IMG/VR virus record: IMGVR_UViG_3300047457_000738
Location: 1-32,067 of that record
DNA length: 32,067 nt
From: a virus
Strand: one strand, 5' to 3'
Shown: positions 1-7,117 of the stretch, piece by piece
Layout of the letters: each line of letters begins with the position of its first letter
Numbering within the stretch: position 1 is the stretch's first letter
Notes under the pieces: generated by a model
What the model was told of the DNA's origin: nothing
Seen by the model: only the letters and a program-made list of their open reading frames with translations
Database searches by the model: none
Translations under genes and position numbers: made by a program

Positions 1-127
1 TTTTAACTCTTAAACAAGGCGGAATTGAAATAAATTTATCTCAACAAGCTTTGTTCTCAAAGGTCGCAACACAAGAGAAAGACATGAGCGACAGCATTGA
101 GACCGATCATCAATATACAGATGAAGA
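1..127. repeat. Terminal direct repeat, left copy (contig closure)
   Basis: The first 127 bases are identical to the last 127 bases (31941-32067). A reading frame continues correctly through the join, so the molecule is circular or circularly permuted. The length 127 equals a common maximum assembler word size, so this is more likely an assembly overlap than a biological terminal repeat. The unique genome is then 31,940 bp. Confidence 0.95.
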
Positions 128-182
128 TTTGATTGACTGGTCAAATATCACCGCGGGAATCGGAATGGATAATCAACAATGA
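1..182 (+). CDS. Small conserved protein upstream of portal (3' part; gene begins at 31883)
   Basis: This is the C-terminal part of a 79-residue protein whose ATG lies at 31883 at the other end of the window; the open frame crosses the circular junction as GAG-GGA-GTT-TTA. The C-terminal half is acidic (TDEDLIDW) and the N-terminal half is lysine-rich with a likely helix. The stop overlaps the portal start as ATGA (179-182), so translation is probably coupled to the portal gene. I do not recognise the family. Its place between small virion-region genes and portal suggests a head-assembly accessory role, but that is inference from position only. Confidence 0.8.
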   Translation, partial: LTLKQGGIEINLSQQALFSKVATQEKDMSDSIETDHQYTDEDLIDWSNITAGIGMDNQQ

Positions 183-2074
183 AAATTTCTGAATCTGATC
201 GGTCTAAAAGAGATAAAATCACTGTAAAAACTCAAAACGATACCAAAAAGCTCGATGAACCATATAAATGGTGGCAAGCAGGCTCAAAAAAAGACCTTGG
301 CGAACAACTGTTATCTACAGCTAATTATTTAAAACAAAATCAGCTTTATCGTTTTAGACAAATGGGCATTTTTGCACGCCTTTACGGGAATTTGCCCCTT
401 TTTAATATGGTAGGTTCGGGCATGCAAAAAGCCAATATGGCTAACAATTTGCCGACCGATCGTCCTACAATGAATGTCGTTCAGTCATGTATTGATACGC
501 TTGTAAGCAGGATATCGCAATCACGACCTAGACCGGTATTTTTGACAGACAATGGAAATTACAAAGAACGGCGACTTGGAAAACAGCTTAATCAATTCAC
601 GCTTGGAGAATTCTACCGCAATAAAGCTTACGAGCTTGGAAGCTTGGTTCTTCGAGATGCTGCTGTTACAGGGACCGGATGCATCAAAATTGTTAAAGAC
701 AATGACAACAAAGTTAAACTCGAAAGAGTTTTGAATGCAGAACTTTTTGTTGATCAAAACGAAGCCGCTTATGGAGAACCTAGGCAGCTTTATCAATTTA
801 AATTGATTGATCGAGACGTTTTAGCTAATTATTTTCCGGAATATAAAAGCACAGTCCAAAAAGCTGAGGCTGGATATTTAGATAACAGCGCAGAAGTTAG
901 CAGATCAGTCTCTGATCAGATCATCGTTGTAGAAGCTTGGCATTTGCCATCAGGTGAAAATGCAGGAGATGGCAGGCATACTATTGTATGCAGTGCTGGA
1001 GTAATTTTTGATGAAGAATACAAAAAGAATGATTTTCCTTTTGTATTCCTACATTACAGCCCACGACTGATGGGATTCTGGGGGCAAGGTCTTTCAGAAC
1101 AATTGATGGGCACTCAAATTGAAATCAATAAGCTTCTGATGACAATTGCTAGCGCAATTAACCTAACAGGAGTTCCAAGAGTTTTCCTTGAAGAAGGTTC
1201 AAAGGTTGTTAAAGCGCATCTTAATAACAGTGTAGGCTCAATTATAACCTATCGAGGAGTTAAACCGATCTACGAAGTGGCTCCTTGCATGCCTCAAGAA
1301 GTCTATGCACAGCTTCAAAGACTTATTAACTATGCCTATCAACAAAGTGGGATTTCTGCGCTTGCAGCAAGCTCACAAAAACCTGCAGGTTTAACTTCAG
1401 GTGCAGCTCTCAGAGAATATGACGATATACAAGCTGACCGCTTTGCATCTCTTGTTAAGCGTTACGATCAAATGTTTATTGATTGCTCGTATAAAATTAT
1501 CGACGCGGCTAAAGAAATTGCTGAAGAGACTGGAAGCTATCAAGCAATTTATCCAGACAAAAATAAAGTTGAAAAAATTGATCTTCCGAACATTGAATTA
1601 CTTAAAAATCCTTTCGTAATCCAATGTTACGATGCGTCAAGTTTACCTAAAGATCCATCAGGGAGATTACAAAAAGTAGTTGAAATGATGCAAGCTCAGC
1701 TTATTTCCCCACAAGAAGGTAGACGATTGCTTGATTATCCAGACATTGAGCAAGTTGATAAATTAGCAAATGCTGCGGAAGAGCGGATTTACCAAATCCT
1801 AGATAAAATTATTGATGATGGAATATATACTCCTCCAGATGAATTCATGAATCTAGAGCAAGCAAGTGAGATTTCGCAACAATATTACAATGTTTATGCA
1901 ATGACTGATTTAGAACCAGAAAAAAAGCTATTAATTATGAGTTTCTATCAACAATCTCAATCAATGGTCCAAATGACTCAAGCCGCTATTGCTGCTCAAG
2001 CTGCTCAAGCACAACCTCAAATGGCAGTGCCTGAACAATTGCCAACCAGTGAAATGTTAGCAAATGTGAGATAA
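179..2074 (+). CDS. Portal protein
   Basis: The 631-residue product fits a podovirus-type portal, the dodecameric ring at the packaging vertex through which DNA enters and leaves the head. Supporting features are the length, the position just before scaffold and coat genes, and the sequence style: an N-terminal segment with PTMNVVQSCIDTLVSRI, a helix-rich body, a central stretch naming a conserved LTSGAALREY, and a glutamine/alanine-rich C-terminal tail (about residues 595-625) like the helical barrel tails of P22-type portals. The ATG overlaps the preceding stop by four bases. The terminase genes lie about 2 kb upstream on the circle instead of directly next to it, because the RNA region and small genes intervene. 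Portal identity is an inference from family resemblance and synteny, made without a database search. Confidence 0.85.
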   Translation: MKISESDRSKRDKITVKTQNDTKKLDEPYKWWQAGSKKDLGEQLLSTANYLKQNQLYRFRQMGIFARLYGNLPLFNMVGSGMQKANMANNLPTDRPTMNVVQSCIDTLVSRISQSRPRPVFLTDNGNYKERRLGKQLNQFTLGEFYRNKAYELGSLVLRDAAVTGTGCIKIVKDNDNKVKLERVLNAELFVDQNEAAYGEPRQLYQFKLIDRDVLANYFPEYKSTVQKAEAGYLDNSAEVSRSVSDQIIVVEAWHLPSGENAGDGRHTIVCSAGVIFDEEYKKNDFPFVFLHYSPRLMGFWGQGLSEQLMGTQIEINKLLMTIASAINLTGVPRVFLEEGSKVVKAHLNNSVGSIITYRGVKPIYEVAPCMPQEVYAQLQRLINYAYQQSGISALAASSQKPAGLTSGAALREYDDIQADRFASLVKRYDQMFIDCSYKIIDAAKEIAEETGSYQAIYPDKNKVEKIDLPNIELLKNPFVIQCYDASSLPKDPSGRLQKVVEMMQAQLISPQEGRRLLDYPDIEQVDKLANAAEERIYQILDKIIDDGIYTPPDEFMNLEQASEISQQYYNVYAMTDLEPEKKLLIMSFYQQSQSMVQMTQAAIAAQAAQAQPQMAVPEQLPTSEMLANVR

Positions 2075-2091
2075 TAAGGAGAATAATTAGC

Positions 2092-2898
2092 ATGGGAATT
2101 ATCAATGTAGTGCCAGAAACACAGGCGCAACAGGAAGTTAAAGAAGCAGAAGTTACTAAACCGCAACAGGAAGATACAACAAAACTTGCTGAGCTTGCAC
2201 GCAGAGAAAAAGCAATGCGTTTGCAATCGCGTGAAATGCAAGCAATGAAGCAAGCTATTGCTCAAAGAGAAGCAGAGTACAAAATTCTTCAAGAAGAACT
2301 TGAAAGGGAGAGAGGATTTAAATCAAAATTAAAATCTTCTCCGTGGGATGCTTTAATTGAAGCAGGGTTTTCACCTGAAGAGGCTACTACTGCTTTTTTA
2401 AATCAACCTAGCGCGGAAAATATTGAACTTAAACAACTTCGGGCGGAACTTGCTGCTATTCGAGCTGAGCAAGATCAATTCAAAAAGACTTCTCAAAAGG
2501 CTCAAGAAGAATCTTACACTCAAGCGAAAAAGCAGATAGAATCTGAAGTAAACCAACTTGTATCTTCTAACGAAGAATACGAAATGGTAAAATCTATGGG
2601 AGCAGTCCAACAGGTGGTAGATTATATAGAATCTACATATCAAGAATCTGGACAATTACTCGACATTGAGACAGCGGCAAAACATGTCGAGGAATTCCTG
2701 ATGGATGAAGCTATGAAGTTATCTAAAATTAAAAAGCTTCAATCAAAATTTATGCCGCAAGAGTCGCAGGCTCAATCAGTTAATCTTGCACCGCAGTTAA
2801 AAACACTATCGAATCAGCTAAATGCTGGATCAAAACCTTTAACGGCAAAAGAACGCAGGGAGCGTGCTATTGCAGCGTTTAAAGGCCAATCTTTTTAA
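2092..2898 (+). CDS. Capsid scaffolding protein
   Basis: This 268-residue protein is very rich in E, K, Q and A and is predicted to be almost entirely alpha-helical, with a long coiled coil over about residues 20-150. It sits between portal and major coat protein, the standard place for the scaffold that directs procapsid assembly and later leaves the head. The C-terminal end is a short basic helical segment (KERRERAIAAFKG), resembling the coat-binding tail of P22-type scaffolds. A good AAGGAG site precedes the ATG. No protease domain is visible, so any scaffold removal would be by exit or by another enzyme. Confidence 0.85.
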   Translation: MGIINVVPETQAQQEVKEAEVTKPQQEDTTKLAELARREKAMRLQSREMQAMKQAIAQREAEYKILQEELERERGFKSKLKSSPWDALIEAGFSPEEATTAFLNQPSAENIELKQLRAELAAIRAEQDQFKKTSQKAQEESYTQAKKQIESEVNQLVSSNEEYEMVKSMGAVQQVVDYIESTYQESGQLLDIETAAKHVEEFLMDEAMKLSKIKKLQSKFMPQESQAQSVNLAPQLKTLSNQLNAGSKPLTAKERRERAIAAFKGQSF

Positions 2899-2912
2899 TT
2901 GTGAGAAAATAA

Positions 2913-4169
2913 ATGGCAACTTTTGCAAATGTCTCTAATCAATTAGCAGCTCTAAAAGAGTTGTACACTGGCGACGATTACATGAAGGATCTTGTTTACA
3001 AAAAGAATCCTTTGCTTGCACTTATTAATAAAGACGAAAGTCCAAGTGGGTTTGCAGGTAAATATATCCCAGTTCCAATGATTTATGGAGTGCCACAAGG
3101 CCGTTCTGCTACGTTTTCCAACGCGCTATCGAATCAAACAGCTCCTGCGCTCAAGAGCTTTTTTGTTTACCGCGTAAGTAACTATGCAATTGCAACGATC
3201 ACCAATGAATTGATCGAAGCGACCAAAGATAATGCGGGTGCTTTTGTAGACGAGTCAAAACTAGTTGTTGATACGGCATTTCGATCTCTGTCAAATGACG
3301 TGGCGTCCGATTTGTTTGGAACTGGCACAGGTTCTAGAGGCACAATCAGTACTGTTTCAACAGCTGCTGGTGTAACAACGATTCAGCTTGCTGAACCTTC
3401 TGACGTTGTTAAATTTGAAGTTGGCATGTTGATTGTTGCAGCGGCTACCGACGGCGGTACTCCTGTAGCTTCCACTTCTGTGCTTTTGACCGCTGTGAAT
3501 CGAACAACAGGTGTAATCAAAGGCACTCCAACTGGTACTCCAGCTTCTAGCTGGTCTGCTGGCTATTTCTTGATTCAAGACGGTGACATCATTGCATCAG
3601 GTTCTAACTTGAAAATTAGTGGACTTGGCGCTTGGTTGCCTAAAACTGCTCCAACTTCTGGTGATTCTTTTTGGGGCGTTGATCGTTCATCTGATCCTAC
3701 TCGATTGAGTGGCGTCCGCTATGACGGATCTGCCCAAACAGTAGAGGAATCCCTTATCGATGCAGCCTCATTGGTTGCCCGAGAAGGTGGACAGCCTGAA
3801 ATGTGCTTTGTTAACTTTGCTACTTACTCAGCACTAGAGAAGGCATTGGGATCAAAAGTGCAATACGTTGATGTTCATCATCAAGAAGCAGACATTGCTT
3901 TTGCAGGCATGAAGATCCATGCTCCATACGGTCCTATCTCTGTCATTCCTGACCGTTCTTGCCCTGCAAAAACGGCATATATGCTTCAAATGGACACTTG
4001 GAAATTGCGCTCTTTGGGCAAAGCTCCACATATTCTTACCTACGGTATGGAAGGGCTTGAAGGACTACGAACAGGTACCGCAGACGCTCTCGAAATTCGA
4101 TTGGGTTTATACGGTAATCTTATTTGTAATGCTCCAGGATTCAATGCAGTTGTGACCACCAGCGCCTAA
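2913..4169 (+). CDS. Major capsid (coat) protein
   Basis: The 418-residue product is the main shell protein. It starts MATFANVSNQLAALKELY and has an N-terminal helix, a PVPMIYGVPQGRSATF segment, then a long helix with NELIEATKDNAGAFVDES, as in HK97/P22-fold coat proteins of short-tailed phages. About residues 145-235 form a beta-rich, Gly/Thr/Ser-rich insert (TTIQLAEPSDVVKFEVGM and following), consistent with an insertion domain on the shell fold. The C-terminal part resumes the core fold (PYGPISVIPDRSCP). It directly follows the scaffold gene and is itself followed by a strong terminator, which would let the coat gene be the last and most abundant product of this transcript. I see no sign of a cleaved N-terminal delta domain. 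Confidence 0.9.
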   Translation: MATFANVSNQLAALKELYTGDDYMKDLVYKKNPLLALINKDESPSGFAGKYIPVPMIYGVPQGRSATFSNALSNQTAPALKSFFVYRVSNYAIATITNELIEATKDNAGAFVDESKLVVDTAFRSLSNDVASDLFGTGTGSRGTISTVSTAAGVTTIQLAEPSDVVKFEVGMLIVAAATDGGTPVASTSVLLTAVNRTTGVIKGTPTGTPASSWSAGYFLIQDGDIIASGSNLKISGLGAWLPKTAPTSGDSFWGVDRSSDPTRLSGVRYDGSAQTVEESLIDAASLVAREGGQPEMCFVNFATYSALEKALGSKVQYVDVHHQEADIAFAGMKIHAPYGPISVIPDRSCPAKTAYMLQMDTWKLRSLGKAPHILTYGMEGLEGLRTGTADALEIRLGLYGNLICNAPGFNAVVTTSA

Positions 4170-4188
4170 TTCTCCTAGGCACAAGGAG

Positions 4189-4217
4189 GGGGGGGGCTTA
4201 TGCTCTCCCCTTTTTTT
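4189..4217 (+). terminator. Rho-independent terminator after the coat gene
   Basis: A G-rich arm at 4189-4197 pairs with the C-rich arm at 4202-4210 (nine pairs, two of them G-U) around a TTAT loop, and seven T residues follow at 4211-4217. It lies 20 bases after the coat stop codon. It would end or attenuate the portal-scaffold-coat transcript. Confidence 0.9.
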
Positions 4218-4218
4218 G

Positions 4219-4239
4219 AGACAGTTTAACATCAATAGA
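4219..4239 (+). promoter_or_regulatory. Repeated 21-bp intergenic motif, copy 1
   Basis: The stretch contains TTTAACATCA and is matched at 19 of 21 positions by 17688-17708. Both copies lie in the few real gaps of the late region, between the end of one gene block and the start of the next. It begins two bases after the T tract of the coat terminator, so it could restart transcription of the 4302-17688 block. It does not match the usual -35/-10 pattern well. A regulator-dependent promoter or an RNA element are both possible. Confidence 0.45.
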
Positions 4240-4301
4240 AGAGGCCCATGCGACCGGATGCGGTAGGCGCATGGTTGAATTACAGGCCGCTGGAGACTAA
4301 A

Positions 4302-4703
4302 ATGGCAAATCGTTACATGCAGCAGTTTTTATTTGGATTTAACCACATGCTTACCTTTTTAGAAGGTAATGTTGCAATCGGAGCATCTGGAGCTGTTGGT
4401 GCTATTAAAGGTTCTGGTATTGCAAATGTAGTGAAAAACTCAACTGGAAATTACACAATTGTTCTTGAAGATAAATACATGAAATATCTTTCAGGTGATT
4501 TCAATTTTGTATCTGCTTCATTTTCTGGTGTTTTTTCGGTTGAAGTCGTTGATGCAAGCATTGACACTCACGTTCAAGATGGAACAGGCATTAACATTGT
4601 TTGTTATGATGCTTCTGGAGCCGCTGTGAATCCAGCTTCAGGTGCAGTTTTATATTTCAATTTTATGCTTAGGAATTCTTCTGTCAAAGGCAAAGGCGAG
4701 TAA
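4302..4703 (+). CDS. Conserved virion-region protein following coat protein
   Basis: I start this at ATG 4302, because GGAG stands six bases before it; an in-frame ATG at 4248 has no comparable site. The 133-residue protein begins MANRYMQQFLFGFNHML and continues as a beta-rich domain with GTGINIVCYDASGAAVNPASG near the end. Proteins of this style are common just downstream of coat genes in short-tailed phages and are probably structural (head decoration or head-tail region), but I know no proven function. The gene lies between a strong terminator and a strong hairpin, so it may form its own transcription unit. Confidence 0.7.
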   Translation: MANRYMQQFLFGFNHMLTFLEGNVAIGASGAVGAIKGSGIANVVKNSTGNYTIVLEDKYMKYLSGDFNFVSASFSGVFSVEVVDASIDTHVQDGTGINIVCYDASGAAVNPASGAVLYFNFMLRNSSVKGKGE

Positions 4704-4709
4704 AAAAGG

Positions 4710-4744
4710 TTTGGGGGAATCTTTCCATGCTAGATTTCCCCAAA
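4710..4744. other. Strong 13-bp hairpin in the leader of the adaptor gene
   Basis: Bases 4710-4722 pair with 4732-4744 (thirteen pairs, one G-U) around a nine-base loop. On the plus strand it is followed by ACATATT and the ATG at 4752, with no Shine-Dalgarno sequence. On the minus strand it would be followed by CCTTTTTT, which is terminator-like. It could be an antisense terminator, an RNA processing site or a translation control element. Confidence 0.6.
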
Positions 4745-4751
4745 ACATATT

Positions 4752-5750
4752 ATGACTACAATAAGTTTACCCGCTCCATCTAATTTTTATGTCCAACAAG
4801 GCAACGGACAAGTTTTATTGTCTTGGAGCCAAGTCACTGGTGCTACTGATTACGAGATCAGAAAGACAATTGATAATATTACATTTACCATTATCAATCC
4901 TGGCAATGTTACTCAATATTTAGACACTAGCGTTTCAATTGGCATAAAATATATTTATGACATTGCTGGAATTATAAGTGGAACTACTGGAGTTAGAACA
5001 GCGCAACAAGCTGCAATTCCAACAAAATCTGGTCAAATGTCACTAGCTCAAATTAGGTTACTCGCTCAACAAAAAGCAGACCGAGAAAACTCTAACTTTG
5101 TTACACTTCCAGAGTGGAATGCGTACATTAATCAATCAGCTTTTGAATTGTATGATTTATTAACTACGACTTTTGAAGACTATTATGTTGCAAGTCCATA
5201 CATATTTACTTCAGACGGATCTACACAACTTTATGATCTTCCATCAGATTTTTATAAATTGATGGGAGTAGATTGTGGATTGGCTCTTGGCAATAATGGT
5301 TGGATCACTTTAAAAAAGTTCAACTTTATTCAAAGAAATAGATACATATTTCCACAGATTTCAAGCACATTTTTAGGTGTTTATAATCTTCAATATCGTT
5401 TAGTTGGAAATAAAATCGAATTTATTCCGACTCCAAGCTCTGGGCAATATTTGCGAGTTTGGTATATTCCACGGATGACTCAGTTACTTGCGGACACTGA
5501 CATTTTAGACGGTGTTTCTGGTTGGACAGAGTACGTTGTTGTAGATGCTGCAATTAAAGCACTTCAAAAAGAAGAATCTGACACAAGTGTATTGATGGCA
5601 CAAAAAATGGCGCTGTTAAAACGCATTGAAGAAACTGCAATGAATCGAGATGTTGGACAACCTGATACCATTTCAAATGTTAGAACTTGGGGCGAGCGTT
5701 GGGGTGCATATGGTGGCCCAGGATTTGACGGGTCGTTTGGTGGGTACTAA
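4752..5750 (+). CDS. Head-tail adaptor protein with N-terminal fibronectin type III domain
   Basis: The 332-residue product has two parts. Residues about 4-92 look like a fibronectin type III domain (PAPSNFYVQQGNGQVLLSW, then GATDYEIRK and YIYDIAG). From about residue 96 (MSLAQIRLLAQQKADREN) a helical domain follows with NQSAFELYDLL and LPSDFYKLMGV, typical of podovirus head-tail connectors of the P22 gp4 kind that seal the portal after packaging. The C-terminus is Gly/Tyr-rich (GPGFDGSFGGY). The internal Met at about residue 97 may be the ancestral start, with FN3 added in front. The ATG has no clear ribosome-binding site and follows a strong hairpin. The stop is followed immediately by the next ATG. 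Confidence 0.75.
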   Translation: MTTISLPAPSNFYVQQGNGQVLLSWSQVTGATDYEIRKTIDNITFTIINPGNVTQYLDTSVSIGIKYIYDIAGIISGTTGVRTAQQAAIPTKSGQMSLAQIRLLAQQKADRENSNFVTLPEWNAYINQSAFELYDLLTTTFEDYYVASPYIFTSDGSTQLYDLPSDFYKLMGVDCGLALGNNGWITLKKFNFIQRNRYIFPQISSTFLGVYNLQYRLVGNKIEFIPTPSSGQYLRVWYIPRMTQLLADTDILDGVSGWTEYVVVDAAIKALQKEESDTSVLMAQKMALLKRIEETAMNRDVGQPDTISNVRTWGERWGAYGGPGFDGSFGGY

Positions 5751-6055
5751 TGGCTTTAACTAGCTTTAATACAAAAATTCATGAGTTTGCTCTTCAGCAA
5801 AGCTCTTGGGCTGCTCAGTTGAACCCGGTTTTAGCTAATCCAATTGTAAACGGAATACTGCTCACAAATATTGTTTTAAAAAGTGGAGATAATATTATCT
5901 CACATAAATTAGATAGGAAGCTTCAAGGATGGTTTATAACTCGATTAAGAGCTTCCGCATTAATCTACGATAAACAAGATTCAGAAGAAAGACCTACCCA
6001 ATTTTTAAAATTAAATTCAAACGCTAATGTCACTGTAGACATTTTTGTTTTTTAG
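5750..6055 (+). CDS. Small conserved tail-region protein
   Basis: This 101-residue protein follows the adaptor with a one-base overlap (TAATG). Its core IVLKSGDNIISHKLDRKLQGW, followed by a beta-rich end with LKLNSNANVTVDIFVF, is a pattern I associate with small conserved proteins of podovirus head-tail modules. There is no signal peptide or membrane segment. It may be a small structural subunit joining connector and tail. The family resemblance is moderate and no function is proven. Confidence 0.65.
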   Translation: MALTSFNTKIHEFALQQSSWAAQLNPVLANPIVNGILLTNIVLKSGDNIISHKLDRKLQGWFITRLRASALIYDKQDSEERPTQFLKLNSNANVTVDIFVF

Positions 6056-6064
6056 GAGGATCGC

Positions 6065-7108
6065 ATGGCTGCTGGTGCAAATATTAACGGTTTAATAGAT
6101 CCAACAGTTGGGGTCACTCCTGGTCCTAATTATGCATTAACACTTAACAATAATTTTGATCTAATTGATGGTCATGATCATTCCACTGGTAATGGGGCAA
6201 CACTAAATTTAGCAAATATTGCTATTAATGATAATTATTCGTTATCAAATTATGGATTGTTAAATATTTCTAAGCTCCAATTGATTGACGCATCAACTTT
6301 ATCTATTACAACTAATCGATCAATTTATTCTAAAGGGGATGATCTTTGGTTTTATAACGGTAATGGTTTAGACATACAAATTACCAATGCTTCCGGCATT
6401 GCTGCTGCGGCTGGTAATATTAGTGGGTTAGTTGCTCCAGCTTCTGCTTCTTTTTCAGGGTCAACATTCACTTTCAATTCTACTGCAACTGCGCCAGGAA
6501 ACATTGAAGGTGGAGATTTAATCCTTCATAATTCTAGCAGCTTAACTTATAAACTGACTCTTAAATCTCCTACATTATCGTCAAATGTAATCAATACTTT
6601 ACCGTTACCACCTGCGGCAAGCACTGCTTTTGTTACGATGGACACAAGTGGGGTAATGGCAACAAATATCAGCACAAATCAAGGCATTGTTACATCAATG
6701 ATTGCAGATGGTGCCGTGACATATGCAAAGAGAAGTTCATTAAATATTCAAACTAGTCCAAGTTGTGGCATTTTTAGTTTAACATCTGGTGGACCAGGTC
6801 CATTTTGGAATGACATAACAAATTTATCTGTAACAATAACTACTAATGGTAGGCCAATATGTTTAAATATTGTTCCAGATGGTAGCGCAAATCCATGTCT
6901 TACATATGTTTCTAATTCTGGGAATTTTTTAAAATACTTAAGAAATTCTACTGATTTAGCTTTATTTTATATAAATCCCCCAATGGTTCAGCTTCCATTC
7001 CTTTTTATTGATACGCCAACATCAGGCACTTATACTTATAAAGTTCAGTTTCATGTTAGTGTAGATATGAATATGAATTATTTTAAACTAGTAGCATACG
7101 AACTCTAA
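6065..7108 (+). CDS. Tail appendage-type structural protein
   Basis: The 347-residue protein starts with NINGLIDPTVGVTPGPNYALTLNNNFDLIDGHDHSTGNG in spirit (residues about 5-43), a head segment widespread in phage tail and appendage proteins. The rest is Asn/Ser/Thr-rich and beta-rich, like a trimeric fibre or appendage. AGGAGG stands just before the ATG. It lies between the small tail-region gene and the giant stabilisation-like protein, so a role in the tail hub or short appendages is likely. Confidence 0.65.
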   Translation: MAAGANINGLIDPTVGVTPGPNYALTLNNNFDLIDGHDHSTGNGATLNLANIAINDNYSLSNYGLLNISKLQLIDASTLSITTNRSIYSKGDDLWFYNGNGLDIQITNASGIAAAAGNISGLVAPASASFSGSTFTFNSTATAPGNIEGGDLILHNSSSLTYKLTLKSPTLSSNVINTLPLPPAASTAFVTMDTSGVMATNISTNQGIVTSMIADGAVTYAKRSSLNIQTSPSCGIFSLTSGGPGPFWNDITNLSVTITTNGRPICLNIVPDGSANPCLTYVSNSGNFLKYLRNSTDLALFYINPPMVQLPFLFIDTPTSGTYTYKVQFHVSVDMNMNYFKLVAYEL

Positions 7109-7117
7109 GGTAAAACA

